Positions 1 to 8,230 of a DNA stretch of 64,000 nucleotides are shown piece by piece (positions within the stretch are counted from its first letter, which is position 1; every line of letters begins with the position of its first letter). This stretch comes from Shewanella sp. AS1 (GTDB lineage Bacteria > Pseudomonadota > Gammaproteobacteria > Enterobacterales > Shewanellaceae). The stretch lies in contig NZ_JAKCLJ010000014.1 of NCBI RefSeq assembly GCF_021412565.1, positions 27,743 to 91,742 on the forward strand, in the 5' to 3' direction. A program made the position numbers and the translations under genes. Under the pieces are notes generated by a model. The model had not been told where the DNA came from. It did no database searches and saw only the letters and a program-made list of their open reading frames with translations.

Positions 1-606
1 CAATATGAAGTTGACTGCCTTATCTGGGCAATCGGCCGTAAGCCTTCTACCGATAATATCGGCCTGGAGCACACAGAGGTGAAGCTGGACGACAATGGCT
101 ATGTCATAGTCGATGCCCAGCAAAACACCACGGCCAAAGGCATCTATTGTGTTGGCGATATCATGGCCGGCGGCGTCGAACTCACCCCTGTGGCCGTCAA
201 GGCTGGACGCCTGCTGTCTGAGCGTCTGTTCAACGGGATGCATGATGCCAAGATGGATTACAACTTGATCCCAACCGTGGTCTTTAGTCATCCGGCTATC
301 GGCACCATGGGACTGACCGAACCTGAAGCCATCGCCCAATATGGTGAGGAAAACATCAAGGTCTACAACTCCACCTTCACCTCTATGTATACCGCAGTGA
401 CCGCCCATCGTCAGGCCTGTAAGATGAAGTTGGTCTGCGCGGGCGCCGAGGAGAAAGTCGTCGGCATTCATGGCATCGGCTACGGCATGGATGAGATACT
501 GCAAGGCTTTGGCGTGGCAATGAAGATGGGCGCCACCAAGGCGAACTTCGATGCGGTAGTGGCCATTCACCCCACTGGCGCGGAAGAGTTTGTTACCATG
601 AGATAA
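1..606 (+). CDS. gorA: Glutathione-disulfide reductase, C-terminal part (5' end outside window)
   Basis: Reduces oxidised glutathione with NADPH in the cytoplasm. The open frame runs from base 1 to a TAA at 604-606, giving about 201 residues. Visible are the end of the NAD-binding domain (WAIGRKP), the second FAD-contact motif (GIYCVGDI) and the whole dimerisation domain. That domain ends in the [12 protein letters not shown] signature, whose His and Glu form the interface catalytic pair in this family. The N-terminal redox CxxxxC lies upstream of the window. An intrinsic terminator follows. Only the start is missing; nothing suggests damage. Confidence 0.95.
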   Translation, partial: QYEVDCLIWAIGRKPSTDNIGLEHTEVKLDDNGYVIVDAQQNTTAKGIYCVGDIMAGGVELTPVAVKAGRLLSERLFNGMHDAKMDYNLIPTVVFSHPAIGTMGLTEPEAIAQYGEENIKVYNSTFTSMYTAVTAHRQACKMKLVCAGAEEKVVGIHGIGYGMDEILQGFGVAMKMGATKANFDAVVAIHPTGAEEFVTMR

Positions 607-689
607 GTGATTGTGCGATAAGTGACTATGAAATAACTCACTATTAATAAGTAACTAAGCCCAGTTATCCTAATGGGAGTGTCAAAAGC

Positions 690-716
690 AGGCCAGATTT
701 ATTCTGGCCTTTTTTG
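690..716 (+). terminator. Intrinsic terminator of gorA
   Basis: A 7-bp stem GGCCAGA/TCTGGCC (691-697 with 703-709) has a 5-nt loop and is followed directly by a run of six Ts. It lies 84 bases after the gorA stop. Confidence 0.9.
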
Positions 717-730
717 TATTCTCATCAAGA

Positions 731-780
731 AGTAACACTTTGTTACTGATGCTATTTATTCTATTTTGACAAGTTATAAT
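731..780 (+). promoter_or_regulatory. Promoter with adjacent palindrome upstream of the small lipoprotein gene
   Basis: A perfect TATAAT at 775-780 places the transcription start near 787, before the ATG at 811. The -35 region is poor. A perfect 7-bp inverted repeat, AGTAACA-CTT-TGTTACT at 731-747, sits just upstream and looks like an operator or activator site. The -10 is clear by eye; the operator role is inference. Confidence 0.5.
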
Positions 781-810
781 CTGGACAAACAGGAAACACA
801 GGACTCAGGG

Positions 811-1080
811 ATGATGAGCGTAAAAAAGAGTAGATTGCGGCTAGTTTTAATCATTTTTCTCACTGTTGGGATCAGCTCATGCACTAGCAATACATCAAAC
901 TTAACCTGTGCTTTCGTAACAGGTGCAGCGACAAGCGATCAGAAAATACAAGCACAAAACGCCAGGCCCAATAGCAGGGAAAACAGCAAAGCCAGCTTAA
1001 CCAATATTATAAATGGTATTCTGGATGTTTTAGCAGAGATGATAAATGATGATGACAACTCTCGCTGTAAAGAGGATTAG
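811..1080 (+). CDS. Small putative lipoprotein of unknown function
   Basis: An 89-residue protein starting MMSVKKSR. It has a short basic N-terminus, a hydrophobic stretch (LVLIIFLTVG) and a lipobox-like ISSC, so it should be exported and lipidated at the Cys. The mature part is short, Ser/Asn-rich, and ends in an acidic tail (NDDDNSRCKED). A longer frame opens at 766, but the TATAAT at 775-780 would put that start upstream of the transcript, so 811 is preferred. It stands alone between gorA and rimK. I do not recognise a family. Lipoprotein assignment is moderately sure, function unknown. Confidence 0.6.
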   Translation: MMSVKKSRLRLVLIIFLTVGISSCTSNTSNLTCAFVTGAATSDQKIQAQNARPNSRENSKASLTNIINGILDVLAEMINDDDNSRCKED

Positions 1081-1525
1081 TCCTTATATTCATCTAGTTA
1101 TTTAATTTTATCGGCTTTTATTTTTTTCACCCATTTCATCCCTGAGCCGCTAAACAGCAAATAAAATAGCTTGTTGTCACGATAAAAATTATTTGCTGTT
1201 CATTTCACCCCATTGGCTCTATGGTCGCGTCCTAATTTTAATGCGCAAACATAAACCAAATCTCTCCCCTTAATCCTGTAAAACTATCTGATAATCGGCG
1301 ATTACTGCGCGGGTTTTCCTGCTCGGCTGTCGATGCGGGAAGCCGCATTTATCAGAGCAAAAGTCACAGGGAGTGACTCACAAGGGACGAAATTTATGGC
1401 TATAGTTAACCCTGGCGCAAATATAAAAATGAATAATATTAACAACGAGCTGGGCAGTGTATGCACATTTATATCCAACTGCACTCGTGTGATGATAAAC
1501 CTAAATTAAATGAAAGGCCTTAGAC
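1081..1525. other. Intergenic region without convincing gene; contains a 12-bp inverted repeat
   Basis: AT-rich spacer between the lipoprotein gene and rimK. A perfect 12-bp inverted repeat (AACAGCAAATAA at 1153-1164, its complement at 1189-1200) is separated by 24 bases. A 60-codon minus frame at 1302-1484 has no ribosome binding site and no recognisable features. The rimK promoter must lie towards the right end, but no strong hexamer pair stands out. Confidence 0.5.
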
Positions 1526-2431
1526 ATGCGTATCGCAATTTTGTCTCGTAATGAAACTCTTTATTCCACCCGCCGCCTCAAGGAAGCCGGGGAAGCCCTT
1601 GGCCATACTGTCGATGTGATCGACACCTTGCACTGTTATATGGATATCACCAGCAGTAACCCGACTGTGCGTTACATGGGTAAGGTGCTGCCGAAATATG
1701 ATGCCGTTATTCCCCGTATCGGCTCCTCCATTACCTTCTATGGTACCGCCGTAGTACGTCAGTTTGAGATGATGGGCACTTTCTGTGTCAATGAATCTGT
1801 GGCCATCAGCCGCTCCCGCGATAAGTTGCGCTCCTTGCAGTTGCTATCCCGCAAGGGAATTGGCCTGCCGCGCACCGGCTTTGCCAGCAAACCAGACAAA
1901 ATCCAGGATTTGATCAAGAACGTCGGCGGCGCGCCGCTGGTGATCAAGCTGCTTGAAGGCACTCAGGGGATTGGCGTGGTACTGGCCGAGACCAATAAGG
2001 CGGCAGAGAGTGTGATCGAGGCCTTTATGGGACTCAAAGCCAACATCTTAGTGCAGGAGTTTATTAAGGAAGCCGGCGGCGCCGATATTCGCTGTTTCGT
2101 GGTCGGCGGCAAAGTGGTGGCGGCCATGAAGCGTCAAGCGGCTGAAGGGGAGTTTCGCTCTAACCTGCATCGCGGTGGCATCGCACAGCTGGTGAAGCTA
2201 ACCAAAGAGGAACGCTCTACCGCCGTCAACGCCGCTAAGGCGATGGGACTCAATCTTTGTGGTGTGGATATTTTACAATCGAATCATGGCCCAGTTGTGA
2301 TGGAGGTTAACTCCTCTCCCGGACTGGAAGGAATAGAACAGGCGACAGGGAAAGATGTGGCGGCATTGATTTACGAATTTATCGAGAAAAATGCCAAACC
2401 CCACGCCAATAAGACGCGCGGAAAAGGCTAA
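1526..2431 (+). CDS. rimK: Ribosomal protein S6--L-glutamate ligase RimK
   Basis: An ATP-grasp ligase that adds glutamates to the C-terminus of ribosomal protein S6. It has 301 residues, the usual RimK length. The N-terminal pre-ATP-grasp part is followed by the glycine-rich ATP loop (GTQGIG, about residues 146-151), the loop with DIRCFVVGG, and the metal/ATP end motif [14 protein letters not shown] near residue 253. The stop TAA at 2429-2431 touches the next ATG at 2432, so it is co-transcribed with the carboxypeptidase-like and protease genes. This resembles the rimK accessory operons known from Pseudomonas. Confidence 0.95.
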   Translation: MRIAILSRNETLYSTRRLKEAGEALGHTVDVIDTLHCYMDITSSNPTVRYMGKVLPKYDAVIPRIGSSITFYGTAVVRQFEMMGTFCVNESVAISRSRDKLRSLQLLSRKGIGLPRTGFASKPDKIQDLIKNVGGAPLVIKLLEGTQGIGVVLAETNKAAESVIEAFMGLKANILVQEFIKEAGGADIRCFVVGGKVVAAMKRQAAEGEFRSNLHRGGIAQLVKLTKEERSTAVNAAKAMGLNLCGVDILQSNHGPVVMEVNSSPGLEGIEQATGKDVAALIYEFIEKNAKPHANKTRGKG

Positions 2432-3454
2432 ATGGCAACAGGATTACGCATTGGTGGAGTAGAGATTTTTCCCGGTGAGCAGCGTCAGCTAGAGCTGCCG
2501 GTTGCCAGTCTCTATACCGATACCCAGGTATCGATTCCGGTTCATGTGGTGCGCGCTAAGAAAGAGGGACCTAAGGTCTTTATCTGTGCGGCTATTCATG
2601 GTGACGAACTCAACGGCATCGAAATGATCCGCCGCCTGATCCAGCAACAACTGAAACTCCTCAAGGGCACGCTGATTCTGGTGCCTATGGTCAATGTGTA
2701 CGGTGTGCTCAACCAGAGCCGCTATATGCCGGACAGGCGGGACCTTAACCGCTGTTTTCCCGGCTCTGCCAAGGGCTCTCTGGCCGGGCGAGTCGCCCAT
2801 ACCTTTTTGCAGAGCATAGTCAGGCACTGCGACTATGGTATCGATCTGCATACGGGGGCGATTCACAGATCTAACCTGCCCCAGGTGCGTGCTAACCTGG
2901 ATGACAGCGAGACCCTGGCGTTAGCCCAGGCCTTCGGCGTACCTGTGCTGCTTAATGCCAACGTGCGTGACGGCTCACTGAGAGAAGCGGCGGTCAATAA
3001 TGGCGCCCGCGTCCTGCTCTACGAGGCGGGCCAGGCACTGCGTTTCGATGAGCTCTCCATTCAGACTGGGGTACGCGGCATACTCAATGTGCTCTCAACC
3101 CTTGGAATGATCCGCAAGCGCAGCCATAAGCGCAAGGTAGAACCTTTTATCGCCAACCGTAGCGACTGGACCCGCGCTGCGGCCAGCGGCTTCGTGTGCG
3201 AGTTTGCCAAACTCGGTGCCTATGTAGAAAAAGGCGAGGTGCTGGCCGAGATCAACAGCCCCCTTGGCGAGTTGATCCAACAGGTCACCTCGAACCGCGC
3301 AGGTATCGTCATAGGCAAGCAGAATATTCCTTTGGTTCTGGAGGGTGATGCCATGTTCCATATCGCCTATTTTGGGAGTGCTGCCGACGAAGTGGTCGAG
3401 CATATCGAGATCATGAACGAACAGATCACCCCCATAGCCACTCAGGTTATCTAG
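2432..3454 (+). CDS. Succinylglutamate desuccinylase/aspartoacylase-family protein
   Basis: A zinc-dependent carboxypeptidase-like enzyme of the AstE/aspartoacylase superfamily, 340 residues. The metal-binding HxxE lies in AAIHGDELNGIE (about residues 53-64), and a further His is in IDLHTGAIHR. The C-terminal 100 residues form a small beta domain (YVEKGEVLAEINSPLGE) resembling a lipoyl-like or RimK-associated cap. It starts directly at the rimK stop. Family members beside rimK are proposed to trim or hydrolyse glutamyl-type amides. The exact substrate cannot be read from the sequence; a link to S6 glutamylation is inference from the operon. Confidence 0.85.
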   Translation: MATGLRIGGVEIFPGEQRQLELPVASLYTDTQVSIPVHVVRAKKEGPKVFICAAIHGDELNGIEMIRRLIQQQLKLLKGTLILVPMVNVYGVLNQSRYMPDRRDLNRCFPGSAKGSLAGRVAHTFLQSIVRHCDYGIDLHTGAIHRSNLPQVRANLDDSETLALAQAFGVPVLLNANVRDGSLREAAVNNGARVLLYEAGQALRFDELSIQTGVRGILNVLSTLGMIRKRSHKRKVEPFIANRSDWTRAAASGFVCEFAKLGAYVEKGEVLAEINSPLGELIQQVTSNRAGIVIGKQNIPLVLEGDAMFHIAYFGSAADEVVEHIEIMNEQITPIATQVI

Positions 3455-3478
3455 TAGAACAAGCTCAACAGGTAGAAA

Positions 3479-3922
3479 ATGAACAAGTTTATTATCGGTA
3501 ATCTCGAGTCCTGCAACCTGCCCGACCTAGGGATCAGCGATCTGCATGTCCGCATAGACACAGGCGCTAAAACCTCCTCGCTGCATGTGGACAACCTGAA
3601 ACGACTTAAGGTCAATGGCCGTCCTTATGTCTCCTTCGACCTGCACCCTGATGTCTACAATCTGGAGCAGATAGTGCACTGTAAGGCACCTATGTTCGAC
3701 TCGCGCCGGATCAAATCCTCCAATGGCGAAGTCGAGCAACGCTGCGTTATCCAGACAACACTGCAACTGGGCGAACATCAGTGGCCTATCGAACTCACCC
3801 TGAGTAATCGCCAGGACATGACCTATCTGATGCTGCTCGGCCGTGAAGGCATGAAAGGCCGCGTCCTGGTAGACCCAGCAGAAACCTTTTTGGTGAATAA
3901 CCCTGCTGCTGAGGAGTTGTAA
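3479..3922 (+). CDS. Retropepsin-like ATP-dependent zinc protease family protein (RimB-like)
   Basis: A 147-residue member of the putative ATP-dependent zinc protease family, which has a retropepsin-like fold. The N-terminal RIDTGAKTSSLH (about residues 26-37) carries the DTGA aspartic-protease-like motif, and LLGREGMKGRVLVDP matches the conserved C-terminal part. It lies 24 bases after the carboxypeptidase-like gene, completing a rimK-linked trio. In Pseudomonas the comparable gene is called rimB and is linked to control of S6 glutamylation. The function here is inferred from family and context. Confidence 0.82.
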   Translation: MNKFIIGNLESCNLPDLGISDLHVRIDTGAKTSSLHVDNLKRLKVNGRPYVSFDLHPDVYNLEQIVHCKAPMFDSRRIKSSNGEVEQRCVIQTTLQLGEHQWPIELTLSNRQDMTYLMLLGREGMKGRVLVDPAETFLVNNPAAEEL

Positions 3923-3929
3923 AACCCAC

Positions 3930-3953
3930 CGCCACTATTGCATCATAGTGGCG
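3930..3953 (+). terminator. Stem-loop between the rimK operon and mgtE
   Basis: A perfect 9-bp stem CGCCACTAT/ATAGTGGCG (3930-3938 with 3945-3953) with a 6-nt loop starts 7 bases after the protease stop. No T-run follows, so it may be a weak terminator, a 3'-end stabiliser or an mRNA processing site. Confidence 0.4.
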
Positions 3954-3981
3954 CAATTGCAGTTTAAATAAAGGAATAACT

Positions 3982-5349
3982 ATGACAATACCCGAGCAAG
4001 AGCCTGTTGCAGCGCAGGTGCATAGCGATGATTTACTGGCTCGGGTCATTGAAATTATCAGCCATCCCCAGGAGGAGAGCCCCTCTCTCTCCTTTATCGC
4101 CGACTACAGCGATGTGGATCTGGCGCACCTACTCGAGTCGGTTCCCGAGCAATACCGTTTCCTGCTGTGTCGTAATATTCCTGTCGATCGGGGCTGGCCG
4201 ATTCTGCACCTGTTGCACTATGAAACCGCCCGCCACGTCTTGGATCTGCTGACCCATGAGCAACTTAGAGGCTTATTAAGACGAGTCAATGAGAACGACA
4301 TTCTCACCTTCGCCGAGATCCTGCCCAGCGACTTTGTAGATGACTACCTGGATCAACAGGCCGACCTCACCACAGAGCAGATGCAACAGGCGCTCAGCTA
4401 TCAGGATGAGGAGGTCGGTCGTTATCTCAATAGCAACATAATGCGTGCTCGCCCCACAGCCAAAGTAAGCCGGGTGCTCGAACGTCTGGAGAAACACAAA
4501 CGCCGCGAGTTCGTTGCCGTGTATGCGGTCGATGCCAAAGGGGAGTTTCATGGCGGCTGCACCTTAGAGCAGCTGCGTCATGCCGATGGCGATACCCAGC
4601 TGGCAGAAGTGATCACCAAACTGGAAACGGTAGGCGATGAGCAGGATATTACCCAGGCGGCGCAGCATCTGAGTCCAGTGGCCGGCTTTGCCTGGTATCC
4701 AGTAGAGAAAGAGGGCAAGATCATAGGCGCGGTAGCGCTATCGACCCTGATGCAACGATTAAGGGAGCGAAGCCTGGAAGTGCTGGCCTCTGAAACCGCT
4801 CAGGACGAGGAAGATCTGTTCACCCCGGTCAATGTCGCCGCGCGGATGCGAGCTATCTGGCTTACCACCAACCTGCTGACCGCGTTTTTAGCATCCTGGG
4901 TGATAGGGCTGTTCGGCGAGGCGTTGCAGCATGTGGTGGCGCTGGCGATTTTAATGCCAGTGGTGGCCAGCATGGGCGGCATAGCCGGCAGTCAGACCTT
5001 AGCGGTCGCCCTGCGTGGTATTGCCCTCAATCACTTAAAACGCAGTAACTTAAAGCTGCTGCTGGACAAAGAGCTCAAGATTGCCGCCTTCAATGGCATA
5101 CTGCTTGGCGCCTTGGTGGGCGTGGTGGTCAGTTTCTGGTTTGAGTCTGTCGCGCTGGGAAGCATCATCTTTATCGCCATCGTATTCAACAGCCTAGCGG
5201 CAGCATCATCCGGAACTGTTATCCCCTTTGTACTCAAACAGATGCGGATAGACCCTGCCGTGGCAGGCTCGGTGATCCTCACCACAGTCACGGACGTGGT
5301 CGGCTTCTTTATCTTCTTGGGCTTAGGCACATTAGTGCTGCTGCCATAG
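3982..5349 (+). CDS. mgtE: Magnesium transporter MgtE
   Basis: A homodimeric inner-membrane Mg2+ channel of 455 residues, typical MgtE length. The order is a cytosolic MgtE N domain (repeat-rich, residues about 30-135), a CBS pair (about 140-260), a connecting helix, and a C-terminal membrane domain with about five helices from residue 290. The membrane part includes the conserved MPVVASMGGIAGSQTLA stretch that lines the pore. The start is preceded by AAAGGA with good spacing. It is probably a separate transcription unit after the stem-loop at 3930. Confidence 0.93.
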   Translation: MTIPEQEPVAAQVHSDDLLARVIEIISHPQEESPSLSFIADYSDVDLAHLLESVPEQYRFLLCRNIPVDRGWPILHLLHYETARHVLDLLTHEQLRGLLRRVNENDILTFAEILPSDFVDDYLDQQADLTTEQMQQALSYQDEEVGRYLNSNIMRARPTAKVSRVLERLEKHKRREFVAVYAVDAKGEFHGGCTLEQLRHADGDTQLAEVITKLETVGDEQDITQAAQHLSPVAGFAWYPVEKEGKIIGAVALSTLMQRLRERSLEVLASETAQDEEDLFTPVNVAARMRAIWLTTNLLTAFLASWVIGLFGEALQHVVALAILMPVVASMGGIAGSQTLAVALRGIALNHLKRSNLKLLLDKELKIAAFNGILLGALVGVVVSFWFESVALGSIIFIAIVFNSLAAASSGTVIPFVLKQMRIDPAVAGSVILTTVTDVVGFFIFLGLGTLVLLP

Positions 5350-5467
5350 AAAGCCTGTTCACGCTGAGATTAGGGCTTGAACACTACAAATTTAAGTTAT
5401 CTAGAATTTATTCGCCGGGACGACAAGGTTATACTGCCCCTCCTGTTTCGCAAATGATGATGTTTAC

Positions 5468-6415
5468 ATGAGCTCTGCGTTTAAATCGGCAATCAAAGAT
5501 CCCGCATATCTTCCCTTTGTGCTGTGCGCCCTTGTCTGTTTACTGCCGCAGATCTCCTCACCCATCGCCCTGGTATTAGGCTTCACCCTCGCCAGTCTTG
5601 GCCTGGTTCCGGGCAGCATTCCGTTGAATCAGCTGGTCAAAAAACTACTGGCCTACTCGATTGTCGGACTCGGCTTTGGCATTCAGCTCGACAGCGCCTT
5701 GCAGGCCAGTGGCGATAACCTGAGTCTGATCCTGGGCTCGATTGTATTTACCCTCTTGCTGGGTGGCCTGTTAACCCGCTGGCTAAAACTGGATAGCAAA
5801 CTGGGACACATGATCGCATCGGGCACAGCCATCTGTGGCGGTAGTGCCATCGCTGCTGTGGCGCCAGCGATCAGGGCCGAGAGTCAGCAAACGGCCATCG
5901 CTCTGGCTACCGTATTTGTTCTCAACTCTGTGGCTCTGTTCCTGTTCCCGGCGCTGGGGCACCTGCTGGAGATGAGTCAGTATCAGTTTGGGATCTGGAG
6001 CGCCATTGCCATACATGACACCTCCTCTGTGGTCGGCGCCGCCTCCGCCTATGGTGATGAGGCACTGACTGTGGCCACCACTGTCAAGCTGGCTAGAGCC
6101 TTGTGGATCATCCCGCTGGCGCTGCTCAGCGCGCTGATTTTTGGGGGCGATCGCCGCAAAATCGCCATCCCTTATTTTATTCTGCTCTATGCTGTCGCTA
6201 TCGCCATCGCCCATTACCTGCCCGAGGGCAAGGCGATTTATGAGATCATTTTCAGCGTCGCTAAACGCACTCTAGTACTGTGTCTCTTCCTTATCGGCGC
6301 GGGGATCACCCTCAGCAAATTGCGTCAGGCGGGCGCCCAGCCTTTGATATTAGGGGTATTACTCTGGGTGGCAATTGGGATAGGTTCGTTACTCTTTATC
6401 CTGAACTTTAGCTGA
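5468..6415 (+). CDS. YeiH-family putative sulfate exporter (UPF0324 membrane protein)
   Basis: A polytopic inner-membrane protein of 315 residues with about ten hydrophobic segments. The family hallmarks are LVKKLLAYSIVGLGFGIQLD and the glycine-rich GTAICGGSAIAAVAPAI. A polar AIHDTSSVVGAASAYGDEAL loop is the other conserved signature of the YeiH/PSE1 family. Members are annotated as putative sulfate exporters, but transport has rarely been tested. Its last 27 bases overlap the convergent small membrane-protein gene. Confidence 0.85.
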   Translation: MSSAFKSAIKDPAYLPFVLCALVCLLPQISSPIALVLGFTLASLGLVPGSIPLNQLVKKLLAYSIVGLGFGIQLDSALQASGDNLSLILGSIVFTLLLGGLLTRWLKLDSKLGHMIASGTAICGGSAIAAVAPAIRAESQQTAIALATVFVLNSVALFLFPALGHLLEMSQYQFGIWSAIAIHDTSSVVGAASAYGDEALTVATTVKLARALWIIPLALLSALIFGGDRRKIAIPYFILLYAVAIAIAHYLPEGKAIYEIIFSVAKRTLVLCLFLIGAGITLSKLRQAGAQPLILGVLLWVAIGIGSLLFILNFS

Positions 6416-6574
6416 TTTAGCTGCGTTGGATTTAGCTGCATTGGATAATGCAAACACCAAGACAAGCATTGCGATAAAGGCACACAGATCGACAAGTGAA
6501 CGGGCGATACCCGAGGTCAGCATGGATGCGATAAGAAAAACGCAACAGCATAAGATAATCAGCCATTTTTTCAT
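6389..6574 (-). CDS. Small membrane protein, unknown function
   Basis: A 61-residue protein starting MKKWLIILCC. The start is chosen because GGAGGCGAA lies directly before this ATG, an almost perfect ribosome binding site; the in-frame ATG at 6592 lacks one. Two hydrophobic segments (about 3-20 and 26-44) are followed by a hydrophilic tail with a direct repeat, SNAAKSNAAKS. It overlaps the 3' end of the YeiH-like gene by 27 bp tail to tail. I recognise no family. The strong RBS and hydrophobic pattern argue that it is real. Confidence 0.6.
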   Translation of the reverse strand: MKKWLIILCCCVFLIASMLTSGIARSLVDLCAFIAMLVLVFALSNAAKSNAAKSAKVQDKE

Positions 6575-6677
6575 TTCGCCTCCTTCTATCACAGGGCAAA
6601 AATTAACAGATGGCCATTATTTCCTCTCGAAGGCGTCTCTACAAATATCGGTTTTTACTATCAAATACCCTAATTAG

Positions 6678-6917
6678 CTAAGGCGCGGACGCACCCGGTG
6701 ATTTGGCACATAGATAGCGGCATTCGATGCCATCCACTAACCAACGCCGATAGGCGCAGTTCACACAGGACCTGGGCTGGTCGTCCACCTGCTCATCCTC
6801 ATCGTCCGGCATAAAAGCGTCACACCCGGCGGCGAGAGTGCGCGAGGCCCGGTAATCCTCATCGGTTATGGCTAACTGCCAACGGCCATGAATAAAACGG
6901 TATTCTGTCTGCATCAT
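6678..6917 (-). CDS. Cys-rich mini-protein at the end of the ECF/TiaS-like operon
   Basis: A 79-residue protein with a basic/aromatic N-terminus, an acidic linker (PDDEDEQVDD) and a C-terminal cluster C51-x2-C54 and C66-x3-C70, a possible zinc-binding knuckle. It begins 20 bases after the stop of the TiaS-like gene, on the same strand, so it is probably the last gene of the six-gene operon. Archaeal TiaS carries a zinc ribbon that the neighbouring protein lacks; that this is a detached equivalent is speculation. No family recognised. Confidence 0.6.
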   Translation of the reverse strand: MMQTEYRFIHGRWQLAITDEDYRASRTLAAGCDAFMPDDEDEQVDDQPRSCVNCAYRRWLVDGIECRYLCAKSPGASAP

Positions 6918-6937
6918 AGTCTCGTTATCTAGTCCAG

Positions 6938-7690
6938 TTAAAAATGTTTCAGCTGCTGCTTGAGCGCATTACGCCAGATACCGCCTTGCTGGTATACAAG
7001 CAAAGAGACCTGATGATCCCGATAGACGGCCTTCACCTTACCTGAGAGGAGGAGCTGAGTTTTAATGCACAGAGACTCGCCCGTATCGGCCAAGACACGA
7101 TCGACACCCGTTCGCTCTATCACCTGCCCGACAGAGAGCGCCACTTCTCCAGCCTCGAGTCCATCTAACTTAAATTGTCCCTTGATGCGGCCGTCGTTGC
7201 CCTGCAGCCGCAGCCCGAGTCCCGCCAGCGCGCCGATAACGCCCTGGCCGGTGCCGCCGTGTTCGGAGAGATGTATGCCCAGCTTATTCGCCAAGTCGTA
7301 GGCCTGGGCTTTGGTCTTCACCATCTGCTTGGCTTCCAGACCGAAGTCGACCAATGCCTGATGATCTGCCCCAGCCTGCAGATCCAACAGGGCGAGGCCG
7401 GGATCGGCCGCCGCGGCGCTCTCCTTGATTAGATGCCTAGTGGCAAGCTGTAAAATCGCCTCCTGATTCAGCGTCGTCCTTACCTGAAAACACATGGCGC
7501 TGTTATGTGAGGTATAGGGGATATCCGGATGCACATAGAGCTGATGCCGGGTGACGAAACTACAGCGGCTCGGCTGACCATCGGATAACAGGTGCGCTAT
7601 CTCTTCGGCTATCTCTCCCGTGCCTTTAGTGCCTATATCATCGGTATCATCGATACATACAAGCCAGGATTTTACTCTCGGATTCATCAT
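6938..7690 (-). CDS. TiaS-like (tRNA-Ile2 2-agmatinylcytidine synthetase family) ATP-binding protein, short form
   Basis: A 250-residue protein with the TiaS-type N-terminal signature CIDDTDDIGTKGT (residues 12-24) and a later glycine-rich HGGTGQGVIGALAGLG near 144-159. Archaeal TiaS uses an equivalent domain to activate cytidine 34 of tRNA-Ile2 and is about 420 residues with OB-fold and zinc-ribbon parts. Those parts are absent here. Bacteria modify this tRNA with TilS, so a tRNA role is unlikely. Its start overlaps the stop of the EcfS-like gene by 4 bp (ATGA), tying it to a transporter. It may modify the imported compound; substrate unknown. Confidence 0.72.
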   Translation of the reverse strand: MMNPRVKSWLVCIDDTDDIGTKGTGEIAEEIAHLLSDGQPSRCSFVTRHQLYVHPDIPYTSHNSAMCFQVRTTLNQEAILQLATRHLIKESAAAADPGLALLDLQAGADHQALVDFGLEAKQMVKTKAQAYDLANKLGIHLSEHGGTGQGVIGALAGLGLRLQGNDGRIKGQFKLDGLEAGEVALSVGQVIERTGVDRVLADTGESLCIKTQLLLSGKVKAVYRDHQVSLLVYQQGGIWRNALKQQLKHF

Positions 7691-8226
7691 CTCTTTTCCT
7701 CACTATCGATCAGGCCGTGGCTGACGAGACGCGTCAGCACGGGCGGCACTAGCAGGGCGGCCAGCGTGGCGAACATGCTTCCCATCAGCAGGCTCTTGGC
7801 AAACTGCAGCAATGCCACCTGCATGCTCAGCCCCACGATCAGATCTTCCGCCAGCCCCTTGCCCGCCCATGCGAGAGTGGCGATCAGCGCCAGGATAATA
7901 CAGCGCCATTTGAGCGCCATCAGGCTGGGCAGCAAGAGCAGAGCCAGATCCATCGCGATGGCCGGCAAGGCAAACTTTATCAGGATCAGCGGGCCGCCTT
8001 TACCGACACTGAAGGTCATGGCGACTAACCCAGCCAGCAGGCCACACAGGCTGATCGCCCCTCTCCTCGCCACTGCGCCATAGCAGATCAGATAGAAGAA
8101 ACTCATCAGGAACATAGAGTGGCCCGACAGCCCCAGTTTCAGTCGCAGCATCCCCTTTAACGCCACCAGCAGGGTGGCACAAAAGCCGATAAACAGCGCG
8201 TCATGTAATGTAAATTTATTATTCAT
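7687..8226 (-). CDS. Putative ECF transporter substrate-binding (S) component
   Basis: A 179-residue integral membrane protein with about six hydrophobic segments and short loops, starting MNNKFTLHDALF. This ATG is preferred over one 48 bases upstream because that one would overlap the EcfT coding end; here the gap is 4 bp. Size, topology and position between EcfT and the TiaS-like gene fit an ECF S component, the membrane subunit that binds the vitamin or metal. I cannot match it to a named S family such as BioY, ThiT or CbiM. The substrate is therefore open. Confidence 0.65.
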   Translation of the reverse strand: MNNKFTLHDALFIGFCATLLVALKGMLRLKLGLSGHSMFLMSFFYLICYGAVARRGAISLCGLLAGLVAMTFSVGKGGPLILIKFALPAIAMDLALLLLPSLMALKWRCIILALIATLAWAGKGLAEDLIVGLSMQVALLQFAKSLLMGSMFATLAALLVPPVLTRLVSHGLIDSEEKR

Positions 8227-8230
8227 CTCG

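Noticed and set aside
1302..1484. 60-codon hydrophobic ORF on the minus strand
   Set aside because: No ribosome binding site, no neighbour support and a composition explained by AT-rich DNA.
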